In this document: positions 27,805 through 37,566 of the stretch, piece after piece
Layout: each line of letters begins with the position of its first letter
Numbering within the stretch: position 1 is the stretch's first letter
Source of the DNA: Polynucleobacter sp. AM-26B4
GTDB lineage: Bacteria; Pseudomonadota; Gammaproteobacteria; Burkholderiales; Burkholderiaceae
Assembly (NCBI RefSeq): GCF_018882285.1
Contig: NZ_JACVOT010000001.1
Span: 558,001 to 622,000, forward strand
Direction of reading: 5' to 3'
DNA: 64,000 nt
Made by a program: the position numbers and the translations under genes
The notes under the pieces: model-generated
Seen by the model: only the letters and a program-made list of their open reading frames with translations
Databases searched by the model: none
What the model was told of the DNA's origin: nothing

Positions 27805-29832
27805 TTAATTTAAGCGTTTAAATCCACCGTGGCACACAGGGCCTTTTAGCAAGCCCATTACATCACGACCTTCTTCACATTGTTTGATTAGTGTAAATAT
27901 GGGATCAAGCGCATCAAAAAAGCCTTTAATAACTTCAGGCGTATGCTCAATACAAACATAAACGCTATTTCCTGCCAAGTAGCCTTTGGCTAACATTTCT
28001 TGTGTAATGAGAGTTTTATATGCAAGCGAATTTTTGCTGTCAATTGTAAAACCTGTTAGCGCAGCTAAACCCCAATGCGAAATGCTTAACTCATGCTTTT
28101 CAGCGAGATCCTGCCAAGCTTTACGAATATTTAAACCCGTTTGTGTAATGGTTTCCCATGATTTAATTTGGCCCATTATCTCTAAAGTTTTTAGTGCTGC
28201 AGTTGGCCCTATACGTTCAGTCCAAAAGGTACTACTGATAAATGTGGTTTGAGCAGCTTCCATTACCTCGCGCTTGCCGATGGTTGCAGTAATACCATAG
28301 CCATTTCCAAGCGCCTTACCAAACATTGCCATATCTGGCTCAACCCCATATTTTTTATGCAAACCACCAAAAGTTTCACGGAAGCCAGATGTACATTCAT
28401 CAAAAATCAGTACGATCCCGCGTTCAGTTGCTAACTTTCTTACTTTATGCAAGAAATTGTCTTCAGGCCCCATATTGCGAACCACTTCCATTTTAATAAC
28501 ACCAATATCATGAGTATTTACTAATGCTTCTAACTCAGCATAATTATTGTAATTAAATGGAAATACTGTACCTTTAAGATTTCGAGGAACACCATTGGGC
28601 TGCAATCCTGGCAACAAATGGCCATCCAAGCCTACTTCACTCCCTAAATTTGCAGATAAGTACCAATCGTGCCAACCATGGTATCCACAAATAGCCACTT
28701 TATCTTTACCTGATGCAGCACGGGCAATTCGAATAGCAAGTGCATTTGCCTCACCACCTGATCTAGCAAGCCTCACCATATCAGCCCATGGATGAAGCTC
28801 CACCAATTTTTCTGCTAAATAGACTTCTTCAGGACAATTAAAAGTTGACATGTTACCCGCAATCACTGTTTTCTGAACTGCTGCGTCAACTTCAGGATGT
28901 CCATACCCTAAAATATTAGTGCCAATACCCATAATGGACATGTCGATGTACTCGTTTCCATCCAGATCCCAAACTTTACATCCCTTAGCTTTACTAAAAT
29001 AAGCTGGCCATTGATCAGGCAAAAACATCTCTGCTCGCTTAGATAACAACATATTTCCACCAGGAATTACTTGCTTAGCACGTTTCCAAAGTTTTTGACC
29101 AGATCCCATCGTTGAACCCTCATTTCTCACTAAATGCTGATTGATACTAAATATTTCCGGATGCCGCCTTTGAAGCTCAAGTATATCTCTCCATGTAAAG
29201 TCAGTTTTTGGATAAAAGTAGTCAAAAACTCTTTCAATCACTTGAAAATCAAATAGCTCATCAACGGTCCAGCGAAGCTTAGACAAATCTTCAGTATGCG
29301 CAATAGATTGGGTTGTGCATACACCAGGCTTACGTAAGTATGGAGTGACGTGTTCTCTATCAAATGGATCAGCAGTTTCTATACTAGCTTTTTCCAAGAT
29401 CTTAAAAGTAAAGGCCTCAATATCCAAGCCGTCTGGATAACTTGGCGGACTTATATTACTAAAATAATCAACGTTTGCAGCCTTAAATCTGCGGATTACA
29501 TCATCAACCAAATCAGGATCAATCACAGGGCAGTCCCCGGTAATGCGAACCACAATATCAGCATGATGTGCTCTTGCAGTTTGCACATAACGATCTAATA
29601 CGTCGTTTTCACTACCTTGCTCACAGGCATAACCAAGACTTCTAACATGCCTGATCAGTGGCAGATTTCTTTCATCTATAGAAGTAGCAACTACTATTTG
29701 ATCAACCTCTTTTGCCTTCGCTAAGCGACCAAGAAGAAGCTCTATCATTGGAACACCTTTTATCAGCCTCATTACCTTGCCAGGAAGACGTGTTGATCCC
29801 ATTCGAGCCTGAACAACTACAACCACTTTCAT
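27805..29832 (-). CDS. Fusion: SpsF/PseF-like cytidylyltransferase plus class III PLP aminotransferase
   Basis: A 675-residue two-domain protein. Residues 1 to about 240 are an SpsF/NeuA-like cytidylyltransferase (VVVQARMGSTRLPGKVM, RITGDCPVIDPDLVDDVI). From about 245 a glutamate-1-semialdehyde aminotransferase-like domain follows (YIDMSIMGIGTNILGYGHPE, FDECTSGFRETFGG), with the PLP Lys in MFGKALGNG at residue 506. The ATG at 29832 is chosen over 29844 because it gives an ATGA overlap with the preceding stop and puts the motif at the N-terminus. The first domain should make the CMP-nonulosonate (the PseF role). The aminotransferase's substrate is unknown; it may act on a different step of the same pathway. 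Confidence 0.9.
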   Translation of the reverse strand: MKVVVVVQARMGSTRLPGKVMRLIKGVPMIELLLGRLAKAKEVDQIVVATSIDERNLPLIRHVRSLGYACEQGSENDVLDRYVQTARAHHADIVVRITGDCPVIDPDLVDDVIRRFKAANVDYFSNISPPSYPDGLDIEAFTFKILEKASIETADPFDREHVTPYLRKPGVCTTQSIAHTEDLSKLRWTVDELFDFQVIERVFDYFYPKTDFTWRDILELQRRHPEIFSINQHLVRNEGSTMGSGQKLWKRAKQVIPGGNMLLSKRAEMFLPDQWPAYFSKAKGCKVWDLDGNEYIDMSIMGIGTNILGYGHPEVDAAVQKTVIAGNMSTFNCPEEVYLAEKLVELHPWADMVRLARSGGEANALAIRIARAASGKDKVAICGYHGWHDWYLSANLGSEVGLDGHLLPGLQPNGVPRNLKGTVFPFNYNNYAELEALVNTHDIGVIKMEVVRNMGPEDNFLHKVRKLATERGIVLIFDECTSGFRETFGGLHKKYGVEPDMAMFGKALGNGYGITATIGKREVMEAAQTTFISSTFWTERIGPTAALKTLEIMGQIKSWETITQTGLNIRKAWQDLAEKHELSISHWGLAALTGFTIDSKNSLAYKTLITQEMLAKGYLAGNSVYVCIEHTPEVIKGFFDALDPIFTLIKQCEEGRDVMGLLKGPVCHGGFKRLN

Positions 29833-30698
29833 AATGTAGGCCAATTCGCTGGGTTGATTAACTTTTCATCTTCAGATGAAAAGTTAGGGATCTCGGTATT
29901 GAATAAACAATTTTCCGCTTTCAGAATTTCAAGTAGCTGATTTTTACTATCTACGCCAACTACCACTCGATCAATTTGAGCAAAAGAAAGTGAAAATGCC
30001 AAGGATGCCTGAAGGGCAGAGATATTATTTTCACGAAGCCAAGCATGCCACTTTTCAAGGATGCCACTCCAAGGGAAAAATTTAGGGGGGATGGCATCCT
30101 GATTCATCAATAGCAATCCTTGTAAAAAAACAGATCTTGTATGAATTTCAATACCGCTTTCTTTTAATCGTTGCAACCATCCAGTACTCAAAAGCCTTCG
30201 ATCAATAACATTAAATGGCGCTTGAACAATATCAAAGCGAAATCTATTTATGGTGGATTCAAGCTCGGCCGGGGAGTAAATAGATATACCTATCTTCTTA
30301 ACCAGATCTTTGTCTTTCAAACCTTCTAGAGATTGATGCAATATATTTCCATTCGAGCCGAGTAACTGCTCCGGCCGATGGAGCAATAAACCATCAATTT
30401 TGTCAGTACATAAGCGAGAGAGTGATGCCTCCAATTGCTGCTCCACCCACCCTCTTATATCCTTACACCCCGCAGGGATGCCTGGGAGTTTTGTAATAAT
30501 CTTAAAGCCATTAATCCCCGCCTCACCTAAACAGCTCTCACTTTCCCCGTAAGCAATAGCAGTATCAACAGTATCAAGCTTACCCGTATAGGCTTCATGC
30601 AATATTGATTTAGCTTCAACTCTTGAAACTTGACCTACTTGATTGGCTATACCGTAAGGAACTCCAAACTGCGCAGTTCCAAGGGCAATACGACTCAT
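29829..30698 (-). CDS. Aldo/keto reductase family oxidoreductase
   Basis: A 289-residue AKR. It starts RIALGTAQFGVPYGIANQVG, then has DTVDTAIAYGESESCLGEAG (the catalytic Tyr block), KIITKLPG with the active-site Lys region, and LLLHRPEQLL with the substrate-side His. It belongs to the short NAD(P)-dependent AKR group commonly found in nonulosonate clusters. It might reduce a keto intermediate, but the sugar is not known. ATGA overlaps join it to pseC upstream and the fusion gene downstream, so its product is made with that pathway. Confidence 0.85.
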   Translation of the reverse strand: MSRIALGTAQFGVPYGIANQVGQVSRVEAKSILHEAYTGKLDTVDTAIAYGESESCLGEAGINGFKIITKLPGIPAGCKDIRGWVEQQLEASLSRLCTDKIDGLLLHRPEQLLGSNGNILHQSLEGLKDKDLVKKIGISIYSPAELESTINRFRFDIVQAPFNVIDRRLLSTGWLQRLKESGIEIHTRSVFLQGLLLMNQDAIPPKFFPWSGILEKWHAWLRENNISALQASLAFSLSFAQIDRVVVGVDSKNQLLEILKAENCLFNTEIPNFSSEDEKLINPANWPTL

Positions 30699-31855
30699 TT
30701 AAAAATCTCGGTAAGGCAGCAAATTACTTTCTCCTGTTGCTTATCAATTAGCGTTGGGTAGATGGGTATGCTTAGGGTTTCTTTGTAATACTTTTCTGCC
30801 TCAGAACAATAGCCAGGACTAAATCCCTTAGATTCATAATAGGGCTGTCTATAAATAGGAATGTAATGTAAATTCACACCAACTCCAGAAGCGTTCATCA
30901 AATCATATAATTTGCGCTGAGTAATGCTTCTTTTGTTTTTTTTGATTCGAATAATATATAGATGATGAGCTGAATACGCTTCATACAAATGCTCTGATAG
31001 TTGCAGAGGTAGATTACTAAGCGTTTCATCATACCTGTCAGCAATGAGGTGTCGCGTAGAAACAAAATCATCCAACCTCTTCATCTGACTCAGTCCTAAA
31101 GCCGCCTGCATATCGGTCATCCGATAGTTAAATCCCAATAAAACTTGTTGATAATTCCATACCTCATCAGTAGGATGAATTTGCATATCCAACAAGTTAT
31201 TGGTAATACCGTGGCTTCTCAATAAACGCAAATACTTAGCTAAAATTTCATTATTTGTCACTGCCATGCCACCCTCGCCAGTAGTAATTATTTTAACTGG
31301 ATGAAAACTGAATACCGTAATGTCACTGAACTCACAATTTCCAACTGGCCTATTTTTATACTTAGCGCCGATTGCATGAGAAGCATCTTCAATAATTTTG
31401 AATCCATACTTAAGGCTGAGCGCATGAATTCTTTCCATGTCACATGGCTGTCCACATAGGTGGACTGGAATCACAACCTTAGGGAGATTGCCCAACTTTT
31501 CCGCTTGCTCAAGCTTCACAGATAGACACTCAACACTCATGTTAAAAGTTTGCGGATCTATATCCACAAAGTCAACATCAGCACCACAGTAAAGAGCGCA
31601 ATTTGCGCTGGCGACGAAAGAAATTGGGCTAGTCCAAATAACATCTCCCTCACCAACACCCAAAGCTAGGCATGCAATATGAAGAGCGGAGGTAGCGCTG
31701 TTTACTGCAACTGCGTAATGTACACCGCAGTAATCAGCAATTGATTTTTCAAATGCCGGGACAACCGGCCCCTGCGTTAAGAAATCTGAACGAAGCACAT
31801 CAACAACAGCTTCAATATCATCCTTGTTAATATCTTGGCGACCATATGGAATCAT
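30695..31855 (-). CDS. pseC: UDP-4-amino-4,6-dideoxy-N-acetylaltrosamine transaminase
   Basis: A 386-residue DegT/DnrJ/EryC1-family PLP aminotransferase that aminates the 4-keto sugar from PseB. It has FLTQGPVVPAFEKSIADYCG, VNSATSALHIACLALG, IEDASHAIGAKYKNRPVG and the Schiff-base Lys188 in FSFHPVKIITTGEGGM. The wording NYRMTDMQAALGLSQMKRLD is typical of PseC. It overlaps pseB and the AKR gene by 4 bp each. Confidence 0.94.
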   Translation of the reverse strand: MIPYGRQDINKDDIEAVVDVLRSDFLTQGPVVPAFEKSIADYCGVHYAVAVNSATSALHIACLALGVGEGDVIWTSPISFVASANCALYCGADVDFVDIDPQTFNMSVECLSVKLEQAEKLGNLPKVVIPVHLCGQPCDMERIHALSLKYGFKIIEDASHAIGAKYKNRPVGNCEFSDITVFSFHPVKIITTGEGGMAVTNNEILAKYLRLLRSHGITNNLLDMQIHPTDEVWNYQQVLLGFNYRMTDMQAALGLSQMKRLDDFVSTRHLIADRYDETLSNLPLQLSEHLYEAYSAHHLYIIRIKKNKRSITQRKLYDLMNASGVGVNLHYIPIYRQPYYESKGFSPGYCSEAEKYYKETLSIPIYPTLIDKQQEKVICCLTEIFK

Positions 31856-32850
31856 AGCGTTCCAACCACAGTTTTATTCTTTTCTATCCACACTTTTAAT
31901 TCAGCAACACTCATCCACTCTTTGTTGTTATCCGATGAATAAATAAAATCAGGCGAAACTTGTTTGCCATTTTTTATTCTCTTTGGATCATCTGACCATC
32001 CATGGATTGCCGGAAGAATTTTAAAATGTTCAGAATACTCATAGGTGTAAAGTGCGTCCTCTGCACCAATCATTTGCTCATGCAATTTTTCACCAGGACG
32101 AATACCTACAACCTCATGATTAGCTTTAGGCGCTGAAGCTTTTGCTATATCAATAATATTCATTGAAGGAATTTTCTTGACATAAATCTCACCACCAGCC
32201 ATGTCTTCAAAAGCATGCCAAACAAGCTCAACGCCCTGCTCAAGAGTAATCATAAACCGCGTCATTCTGGGGTCAGTGATTGGGAGCACACCTTTTTCAG
32301 CGAGGGACATAAAGAATGGAATAACTGAGCCACGGGAACCCATAACATTGCCATATCGTACAACTGAAAATGCCGTTGCGTCACTACCAACATAAGAATT
32401 TCCTGCAACAAAAAGCTTATCGGATGCTAGCTTGGTAGCGCCATATAAATTCGCAGGACTACTAGCCTTGTCTGTTGATAAAGCAATAACTCTTTTTACT
32501 CTCTGATCAATACATGCATCGATTAGATTCATTGCCCCGTTGATGTTAGTTTTAACGCATTCAAATGGGTTATATTCAGCTGTTGGAACAATCTTTGTGG
32601 CAGCGGCATGAACAACATAATCAATACCGTGAAGCGCACGAGATAACCTATCTTTATCTCTCACATCACCAATAAAGAACCTAACACGGGAATCTTCACC
32701 ATATAACTTTGCCATCTCCCATTGTTTCATCTCGTCACGAGAAAATATGACCAAGCGTTTGGGATCGTATTTAGCTAGGGTCATAGGTACGAATGTGTGC
32801 CCAAATGAACCAGTTCCACCAGTAATAAGAATCGATGAATTTTTCAACAT
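31852..32850 (-). CDS. pseB: UDP-N-acetylglucosamine 4,6-dehydratase (inverting), PseB
   Basis: A 332-residue soluble SDR without membrane segments that converts UDP-GlcNAc to UDP-2-acetamido-2,6-dideoxy-arabino-hexos-4-ulose, inverting C5. The nucleotide motif TGGTGSFG is at residues 10-17. HAAATKIVPTAEYNP, VIALSTDKASSPANLYGATK (catalytic Asp-Lys and YxxxK region) and VVRYGNVMGSRGSVIPFF are diagnostic of PseB. It is the first enzyme of the Pse pathway and is 25 bp from the ABC transporter gene. Confidence 0.95.
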   Translation of the reverse strand: MLKNSSILITGGTGSFGHTFVPMTLAKYDPKRLVIFSRDEMKQWEMAKLYGEDSRVRFFIGDVRDKDRLSRALHGIDYVVHAAATKIVPTAEYNPFECVKTNINGAMNLIDACIDQRVKRVIALSTDKASSPANLYGATKLASDKLFVAGNSYVGSDATAFSVVRYGNVMGSRGSVIPFFMSLAEKGVLPITDPRMTRFMITLEQGVELVWHAFEDMAGGEIYVKKIPSMNIIDIAKASAPKANHEVVGIRPGEKLHEQMIGAEDALYTYEYSEHFKILPAIHGWSDDPKRIKNGKQVSPDFIYSSDNNKEWMSVAELKVWIEKNKTVVGTL

Positions 32851-32875
32851 ACTTTTAAACCATATTCTAAAATCA

Positions 32876-34654
32876 TCAAATTAAATCCTCAAAAGAGACA
32901 ATCTTCAAGACACCGCCTGAACCGAGTTCTACAATCATATCGCAATCTTTTAGCGTAGTAATACGATGAGCAATCATGAATACCGTTATATTTTTATCCA
33001 AGCTAACAATAGCCCTCATCAATGCTTCTTCGGTGTGACTATCTAAAGCGCTTGTTGCCTCATCTAAAATAATGACATCCGCTTCCTTGTAAAGCGCTCT
33101 AGCAATTCCTATCCTCTGCCTTTGACCACCTGAGAGCCTAACACCTCTTTCACCGACTTTTGTATCATATTGGTTAGGTAGAGATTCAATCACATCGGAT
33201 ATTTGCGCTTGTTTAGTGACTTTCTTGACTTTTAACAAATCAATTTCTGCAATGTCAACACCAAATGCAATATTCTCTGCTATGGAGCGATCACTTAAAA
33301 AAATGGTCTGAGGTACATGAGCGATATGCTTCTGCCAGGCAATCTTGTTTTTCTCAGATATTTCAACACCATCAACATCTAAGCTACCAGAGACCGGATT
33401 CAAAAGACCCATCAAGATATCCAGCAAAGTACTCTTTCCACTTCCAGTCTCCCCAATAAATCCAATACGGCTTCCCTTTGGAATCTCAAGATTAAATCGA
33501 CTTAAAACTGGGTTATCGGTTGAATCGTATTTGAAAGAGACATTGTTAAATCGGATACTCTTTTCAAATAGAATTTGCTGTCCTTCACAACCCAAATTAT
33601 TAGATAAAGTCTGATCAAGTAATCCAAGAACAAGTTTAAGAGTCGGTTGCATTGCTCTGATATTAGTCCACCCATAAAAAGCCTGCTGCAAAATAGGAAG
33701 CATCCTCTGAGCGCCAAGCGCAAAGGCACCGAGTAGTGGTATTGCAGCGGAGACACCACTTGGCTGATTACTCATCCAATATGCCAGCAAGGCAATCAAA
33801 ACCATTCCAAGGGCTTCCATTCCAAAACGTGGACTCTGACTGATGAAAAGATTACTAGCTTGAGAGCGCCTTAGCTCCTGATCTGTAGCCTGGTATGTTT
33901 GAATGTAGACCTCCTGTGAGCTATCTAAGAGCACATCTCGTATACCTCCTAAACCCTCCTGTAAATTTTGGATTAGCCTACTAGATTCACTAGCGACCCT
34001 TTGACCGTGTCTCAGAATTTTTCTTTTGGTTAGGATTATGATGACCGCATAGATTGAACCAAAGCCGCCTAAAGTTACTAAAGCAATCATCGGACTCATA
34101 AGATAAAGAACAACTAATATGGAGCTAATTAATAGCGCACTACTCACCAGAGTAATCGATGGCAAGATTACGTTATAGATAGTGTTGTTTATTTTTATTG
34201 AAATGCCGTCAATAATCTCACTGCTATTCCTTGATAGGTGAACAGCATAAGGTTGATAAAGGGTTCTGCGGTAGATTTCTAAGCTAAGATCTGCGCCCAT
34301 AGCAAAAGAAAGTCTAGTAGTCGCCCACAACAAGAACATCCTAATGCCTGAGGCCATCAATACGGCAATTATAAAGAGAATAGTAATCGGCAGAAGCAAC
34401 TGGTCAGAGGAGGAAATATTGAACAATCTGATAAAAGGCTCAGCGAGAGAATGGTCATAGACAAAGTTGGGGGAAGCCAACACCCCCAAGAAAGGAAGTA
34501 CTGCTCCAATACTTAACATCTCAGCAAAGGAGCTCACCACCATCAGGACGGCAAGCAAAGAAAACTGACGACGACGACGAATGCCAATATGTGCCCATAA
34601 CCGTCGTAGCAAGGATTTAAGGGTATCTTTTGATGTCGGACTAGATGAAATCAT
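32876..34654 (-). CDS. ABC exporter half-transporter, flippase-like (MsbA/PglK family)
   Basis: A 592-residue half-transporter: a six-helix membrane domain (about residues 1-340), then an ATPase domain with Walker A GETGSGKSTLLD, signature LSGGQRQRIGIARAL and Walker B VIILDEATSALD. PglK and related proteins flip lipid-linked oligosaccharides. The window has no recognised Wzx, so this is the best candidate for the glycan flippase. It is 25 bp from pseB and the closest glycan gene to pyrB, so a housekeeping lipid or drug role cannot be excluded. Confidence 0.85.
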   Translation of the reverse strand: MISSSPTSKDTLKSLLRRLWAHIGIRRRRQFSLLAVLMVVSSFAEMLSIGAVLPFLGVLASPNFVYDHSLAEPFIRLFNISSSDQLLLPITILFIIAVLMASGIRMFLLWATTRLSFAMGADLSLEIYRRTLYQPYAVHLSRNSSEIIDGISIKINNTIYNVILPSITLVSSALLISSILVVLYLMSPMIALVTLGGFGSIYAVIIILTKRKILRHGQRVASESSRLIQNLQEGLGGIRDVLLDSSQEVYIQTYQATDQELRRSQASNLFISQSPRFGMEALGMVLIALLAYWMSNQPSGVSAAIPLLGAFALGAQRMLPILQQAFYGWTNIRAMQPTLKLVLGLLDQTLSNNLGCEGQQILFEKSIRFNNVSFKYDSTDNPVLSRFNLEIPKGSRIGFIGETGSGKSTLLDILMGLLNPVSGSLDVDGVEISEKNKIAWQKHIAHVPQTIFLSDRSIAENIAFGVDIAEIDLLKVKKVTKQAQISDVIESLPNQYDTKVGERGVRLSGGQRQRIGIARALYKEADVIILDEATSALDSHTEEALMRAIVSLDKNITVFMIAHRITTLKDCDMIVELGSGGVLKIVSFEDLI

Positions 34655-34710
34655 GTTCTCTGACGCTCGCTAACAAGCTTTAATAGTGTGACCAACCAAA
34701 AAGTGTGAGC

Positions 34711-35685
34711 TCAATTCCCTGCGACAATTGACATCACAGCCATTCGTACAGCAATTCCAAAGGTGACTTGCTTGAGGATTACCGCTTGAGGACCATCTGC
34801 TACTTCACTGGCAATCTCTACTTCACGATTCATTGGGCCTGGGTGCATCACAATCGCATCAGGTTTTGCCAGCTGAAGTCTTTCTTTGTTTAGACCCCAC
34901 TGCTTAAAGAATTGATCTCCCTGAGGGATCTGATGGCTCTCCATACGTTCTTTCTGGATACGGAGGGTCATCACCACATCCACATCTTTTAAACCTTGTT
35001 CAATGTTGTTGTAGATTTTGACACCCATCATATTCAGGTCTTTAGGCAACAAACTCTCAGGACCAATCGCTCTGATTTCTGGACAACCTAAAGTGGTCAG
35101 TGCATGAATATTTGATTTAGCTACACGACTATGAACAATGTCACCAATGATGGCTACTTTGATCTTTGTAAAGTCTTGCTTGTAATGGCGCATAGTGTAC
35201 ATATCAAGTAAACCTTGCGTAGGATGCTGATTGGTACCATCACCTGCATTGATCACATGCACATGCGGTGGTAAGTGTTGAGCAACCTCTACAGCAGCAC
35301 CAGTGGTCTTGTGACGCACCACAAAAATGTCGGCCTGCATAGCCACCAAGTTATCAATGGTATCGAGCAGCGTCTCACCTTTGGCTGTTGATGAGGTTTG
35401 AATGTCTAAGTTAACGACATCCGCTGATAGGCGTTTAGCAGCGATTTCAAAAGTGGTTCTGGTGCGGGTTGAGTTTTCAAAGAAGAGGTTGAAAACATTC
35501 TTGCCGCGCAGCAATGGAACTTTTTTAACCTCTCGATCTGAGTCACTCACAGCCACAAATTGTTGGGCTGTATCGAGGATATGAAGAATATGTTCTTTGG
35601 ATAAACCTTCTAAGGTGAGCAAATGAGTGAGCTTGCCTTGATCATTGAGCTGGAGTTGGCTGGCAGTCTTAGAGGTTTTTGGCAT
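34711..35685 (-). CDS. pyrB: Aspartate carbamoyltransferase catalytic subunit
   Basis: A 324-residue ATCase that condenses carbamoyl phosphate and aspartate in pyrimidine synthesis. The carbamoyl-phosphate motif STRTR is at residues 72-76, followed by [16 protein letters not shown]. It also has [29 protein letters not shown] and the C-terminal [17 protein letters not shown]. The usual downstream pyrC is not present, and a glycan cluster begins there instead. A tandem 11-bp repeat lies upstream. Confidence 0.95.
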   Translation of the reverse strand: MPKTSKTASQLQLNDQGKLTHLLTLEGLSKEHILHILDTAQQFVAVSDSDREVKKVPLLRGKNVFNLFFENSTRTRTTFEIAAKRLSADVVNLDIQTSSTAKGETLLDTIDNLVAMQADIFVVRHKTTGAAVEVAQHLPPHVHVINAGDGTNQHPTQGLLDMYTMRHYKQDFTKIKVAIIGDIVHSRVAKSNIHALTTLGCPEIRAIGPESLLPKDLNMMGVKIYNNIEQGLKDVDVVMTLRIQKERMESHQIPQGDQFFKQWGLNKERLQLAKPDAIVMHPGPMNREVEIASEVADGPQAVILKQVTFGIAVRMAVMSIVAGN

Positions 35686-35722
35686 CTTAGGTCAGTATTT
35701 TAATCTTTTCTGTTGGCTTTTA

Positions 35723-35766
35723 TGTTGTCTTTTTGCTGTCTTTTTGCTGTCTTTTTGCTGTCTTTT
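35723..35766 (+). repeat. Four tandem copies of an 11-bp unit upstream of pyrB
   Basis: The unit TGCTGTCTTTT occurs at 35734-35744, 35745-35755 and 35756-35766, preceded by TGTTGTCTTTT (one mismatch) at 35723-35733. On the mRNA strand this is AAAAGACAGCA, in the 122-bp pyrR-pyrB gap. Such a short array can change length by slippage. A role in pyrB expression is speculative. Confidence 0.9.
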
Positions 35767-35807
35767 TTGATTATTGGCTGTATTTATTGACACTTCCGCT
35801 TAATTCT

Positions 35808-36320
35808 TTATTGAGCCTCAGCGGTGAAACTAAAGCGCCCATCATCTAATTGCTCCAAAACTAAAATCTGATTATCAGCCATTTTGACCTTAGCACCCTT
35901 GAATGTGGCATCGACTGGTAGCTGCCTTCTATGGCGATCGGCTAGAACAGCCAAATCAACCTTGGCTGGACGACCATAGTCAAATAACTCATTGAGAGCT
36001 GCTCGAACGGTTCTACCCGTATCTAAAACATCATCAACCAAGATCATGTGAGCACCTTCCACCTCAAAAGGTAATTTGGTAGACATACCTTCAGAGCTAT
36101 TGAGAGCCTTGATGCCTTTTTCAGCATAGTCATCACGGTGGAATGACACGTTAATCACGCCATGAGCAGATAACCCCAAATCTTTGGCCAAGCGCTCAGC
36201 CACCCAAGCACCACCGCTGGCCAAACCAGCCAATTGAAAATCAGGGCTGATCTTCTTTTGCTCTCTTAATTGATTTAAAAGAGTTTGATAAAGGTCTTCT
36301 GCGTTAGGAATGGATGACAT
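35808..36320 (-). CDS. pyrR: PyrR-type uracil phosphoribosyltransferase / regulator
   Basis: A 170-residue PRTase. The PRPP-binding motif VDDVLDTGRT is at residues 95-104. LAGLASGGAWVAERLAKDLG supplies the substrate region. In Firmicutes PyrR also binds mRNA to attenuate pyr transcription; whether the proteobacterial protein does so is not established here. Its gene is followed by pyrB, as often seen in Burkholderiales. Confidence 0.9.
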   Translation of the reverse strand: MSSIPNAEDLYQTLLNQLREQKKISPDFQLAGLASGGAWVAERLAKDLGLSAHGVINVSFHRDDYAEKGIKALNSSEGMSTKLPFEVEGAHMILVDDVLDTGRTVRAALNELFDYGRPAKVDLAVLADRHRRQLPVDATFKGAKVKMADNQILVLEQLDDGRFSFTAEAQ

Positions 36321-36466
36321 AAGCTTTCTTCAATGTTTTCTTTTACTTTTACTATTGCTTTTACTATTTACTATCTTCAGGTACAGCCTGTTGATTACCG
36401 TTAATTAGTGTTAATTCAACAATCTCAATATAAGCATCTTACTCTGATGTTTCTTGTATTTTTATC

Positions 36467-36838
36467 TTACAGCGCATCCAGATACTGCTGCAAGATTAGT
36501 TGTGCTGCGAGGGCATCATCACCATCTTGAACAGAAACAGAGGTATAGCGCTCATCCACCCAAACTACTTCTTTTTGAAAACGTCCATGCAGTTGATTGC
36601 CAAAGCGTTTAGCTTTTAGAGTCATGTCATGTTCTGCACCATCCGGATGGGTGGGTAAGCCCACCACCAATAATTGTGGCTGCCATTCTTGGATGAGTGC
36701 ATCGATTGCTTTAAATTTTTCGTCTTGATTTTTTTCTTGAATGATCTTCAAAGCTTCAGCAGTCTTGGTGATGGTGTTACCCACAGCAACACCAATCCGC
36801 TTTTCACCAAAATCAAAGGCTAAGATGGTTTTTGTCAT
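36467..36838 (-). CDS. ruvX: Putative Holliday junction resolvase / pre-16S rRNA nuclease
   Basis: A 123-residue YqgF/RuvX RNase H-fold protein. The catalytic Asp9 lies in [15 protein letters not shown], then [13 protein letters not shown], and the second acidic site [16 protein letters not shown]. The E. coli homolog processes the 5' end of 16S rRNA and supports growth. It shares a base with the algH stop and is in an algH-ruvX-pyrR-pyrB order typical of the Burkholderiales. A 146-bp gap with AT-rich, purine-rich (mRNA) sequence separates it from pyrR. Confidence 0.93.
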   Translation of the reverse strand: MTKTILAFDFGEKRIGVAVGNTITKTAEALKIIQEKNQDEKFKAIDALIQEWQPQLLVVGLPTHPDGAEHDMTLKAKRFGNQLHGRFQKEVVWVDERYTSVSVQDGDDALAAQLILQQYLDAL

Positions 36839-37440
36839 TAGGCATGGCCCGCATCACTTGAGAGAAAACCAAGATCAATGCCCAATAAACCTAAAACATT
36901 TTGATACTTATATTCATCCGGAGTATCAAAAATGATATGGGCCATTTCTTCTGTCGGTGCTGGCACATTCAACCAACCATTGCGAGCAATTTCATCCTCG
37001 AGCTGACCTGCACTCCAACCCGCATAACCAAGAGTCATTAAAAAGCGTGAGGGTCCATGACCAGCAGCCACTTCTTCTAAAACATCTTTAGAAGTTGTCA
37101 TGGCCAAACCCCCTGGAATTCTCAATGAGGAGTTGTAATGCGTGGTGTACTCACCCCGCTTTTGTTCATGCAAGACAAAGCCACGATCCGTTTGCACAGG
37201 GCCACCAAAATAAACAGGCTCAGTGGCTTTGGTTTGAATTTCTAACTTGAGATCGACCTTGTCAAAAACAGTGGCCAAATCAACATCCGTGGGTTTATTA
37301 ATGACCAAGCCCATGGCACCAGTAGAGGAATGATCACAGAGGTAAATCAAAGATCCAGCAAAGTTCTCATCAACCATGCCAGGCATAGCAATTAAGAACT
37401 GATTGGCGAGATGCTGAACATCCCCTGTTTTTTGGGTCAT
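36838..37440 (-). CDS. algH: YqgE/AlgH family protein
   Basis: A 200-residue DUF179 protein. It opens [20 protein letters not shown], then [37 protein letters not shown] and [19 protein letters not shown], all hallmark blocks. The family is linked to alginate regulation in Pseudomonas, but its molecular role remains unknown; the conserved ruvX linkage is more informative. It is divergent from phr across a 126-bp gap. Confidence 0.95.
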   Translation of the reverse strand: MTQKTGDVQHLANQFLIAMPGMVDENFAGSLIYLCDHSSTGAMGLVINKPTDVDLATVFDKVDLKLEIQTKATEPVYFGGPVQTDRGFVLHEQKRGEYTTHYNSSLRIPGGLAMTTSKDVLEEVAAGHGPSRFLMTLGYAGWSAGQLEDEIARNGWLNVPAPTEEMAHIIFDTPDEYKYQNVLGLLGIDLGFLSSDAGHA

Positions 37441-37566
37441 AACTAGATTTTATCTGATTAAGGCCTTACCCACCCTAACCATAAACCTGGATATCTCTAT
37501 AAAATGATAGTCAAAGGCAAAGAGAATCATGAATTATCAATAATGATGCCTTAGGAGATAAAAAAT

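Noticed and set aside
36321..36466. Short direct repeats TTTTACTATT in the ruvX-pyrR gap as a regulatory array
   Set aside because: Too short and AT-rich to separate from background; pyrimidine-tract attenuation was considered but no leader peptide or terminator could be read.
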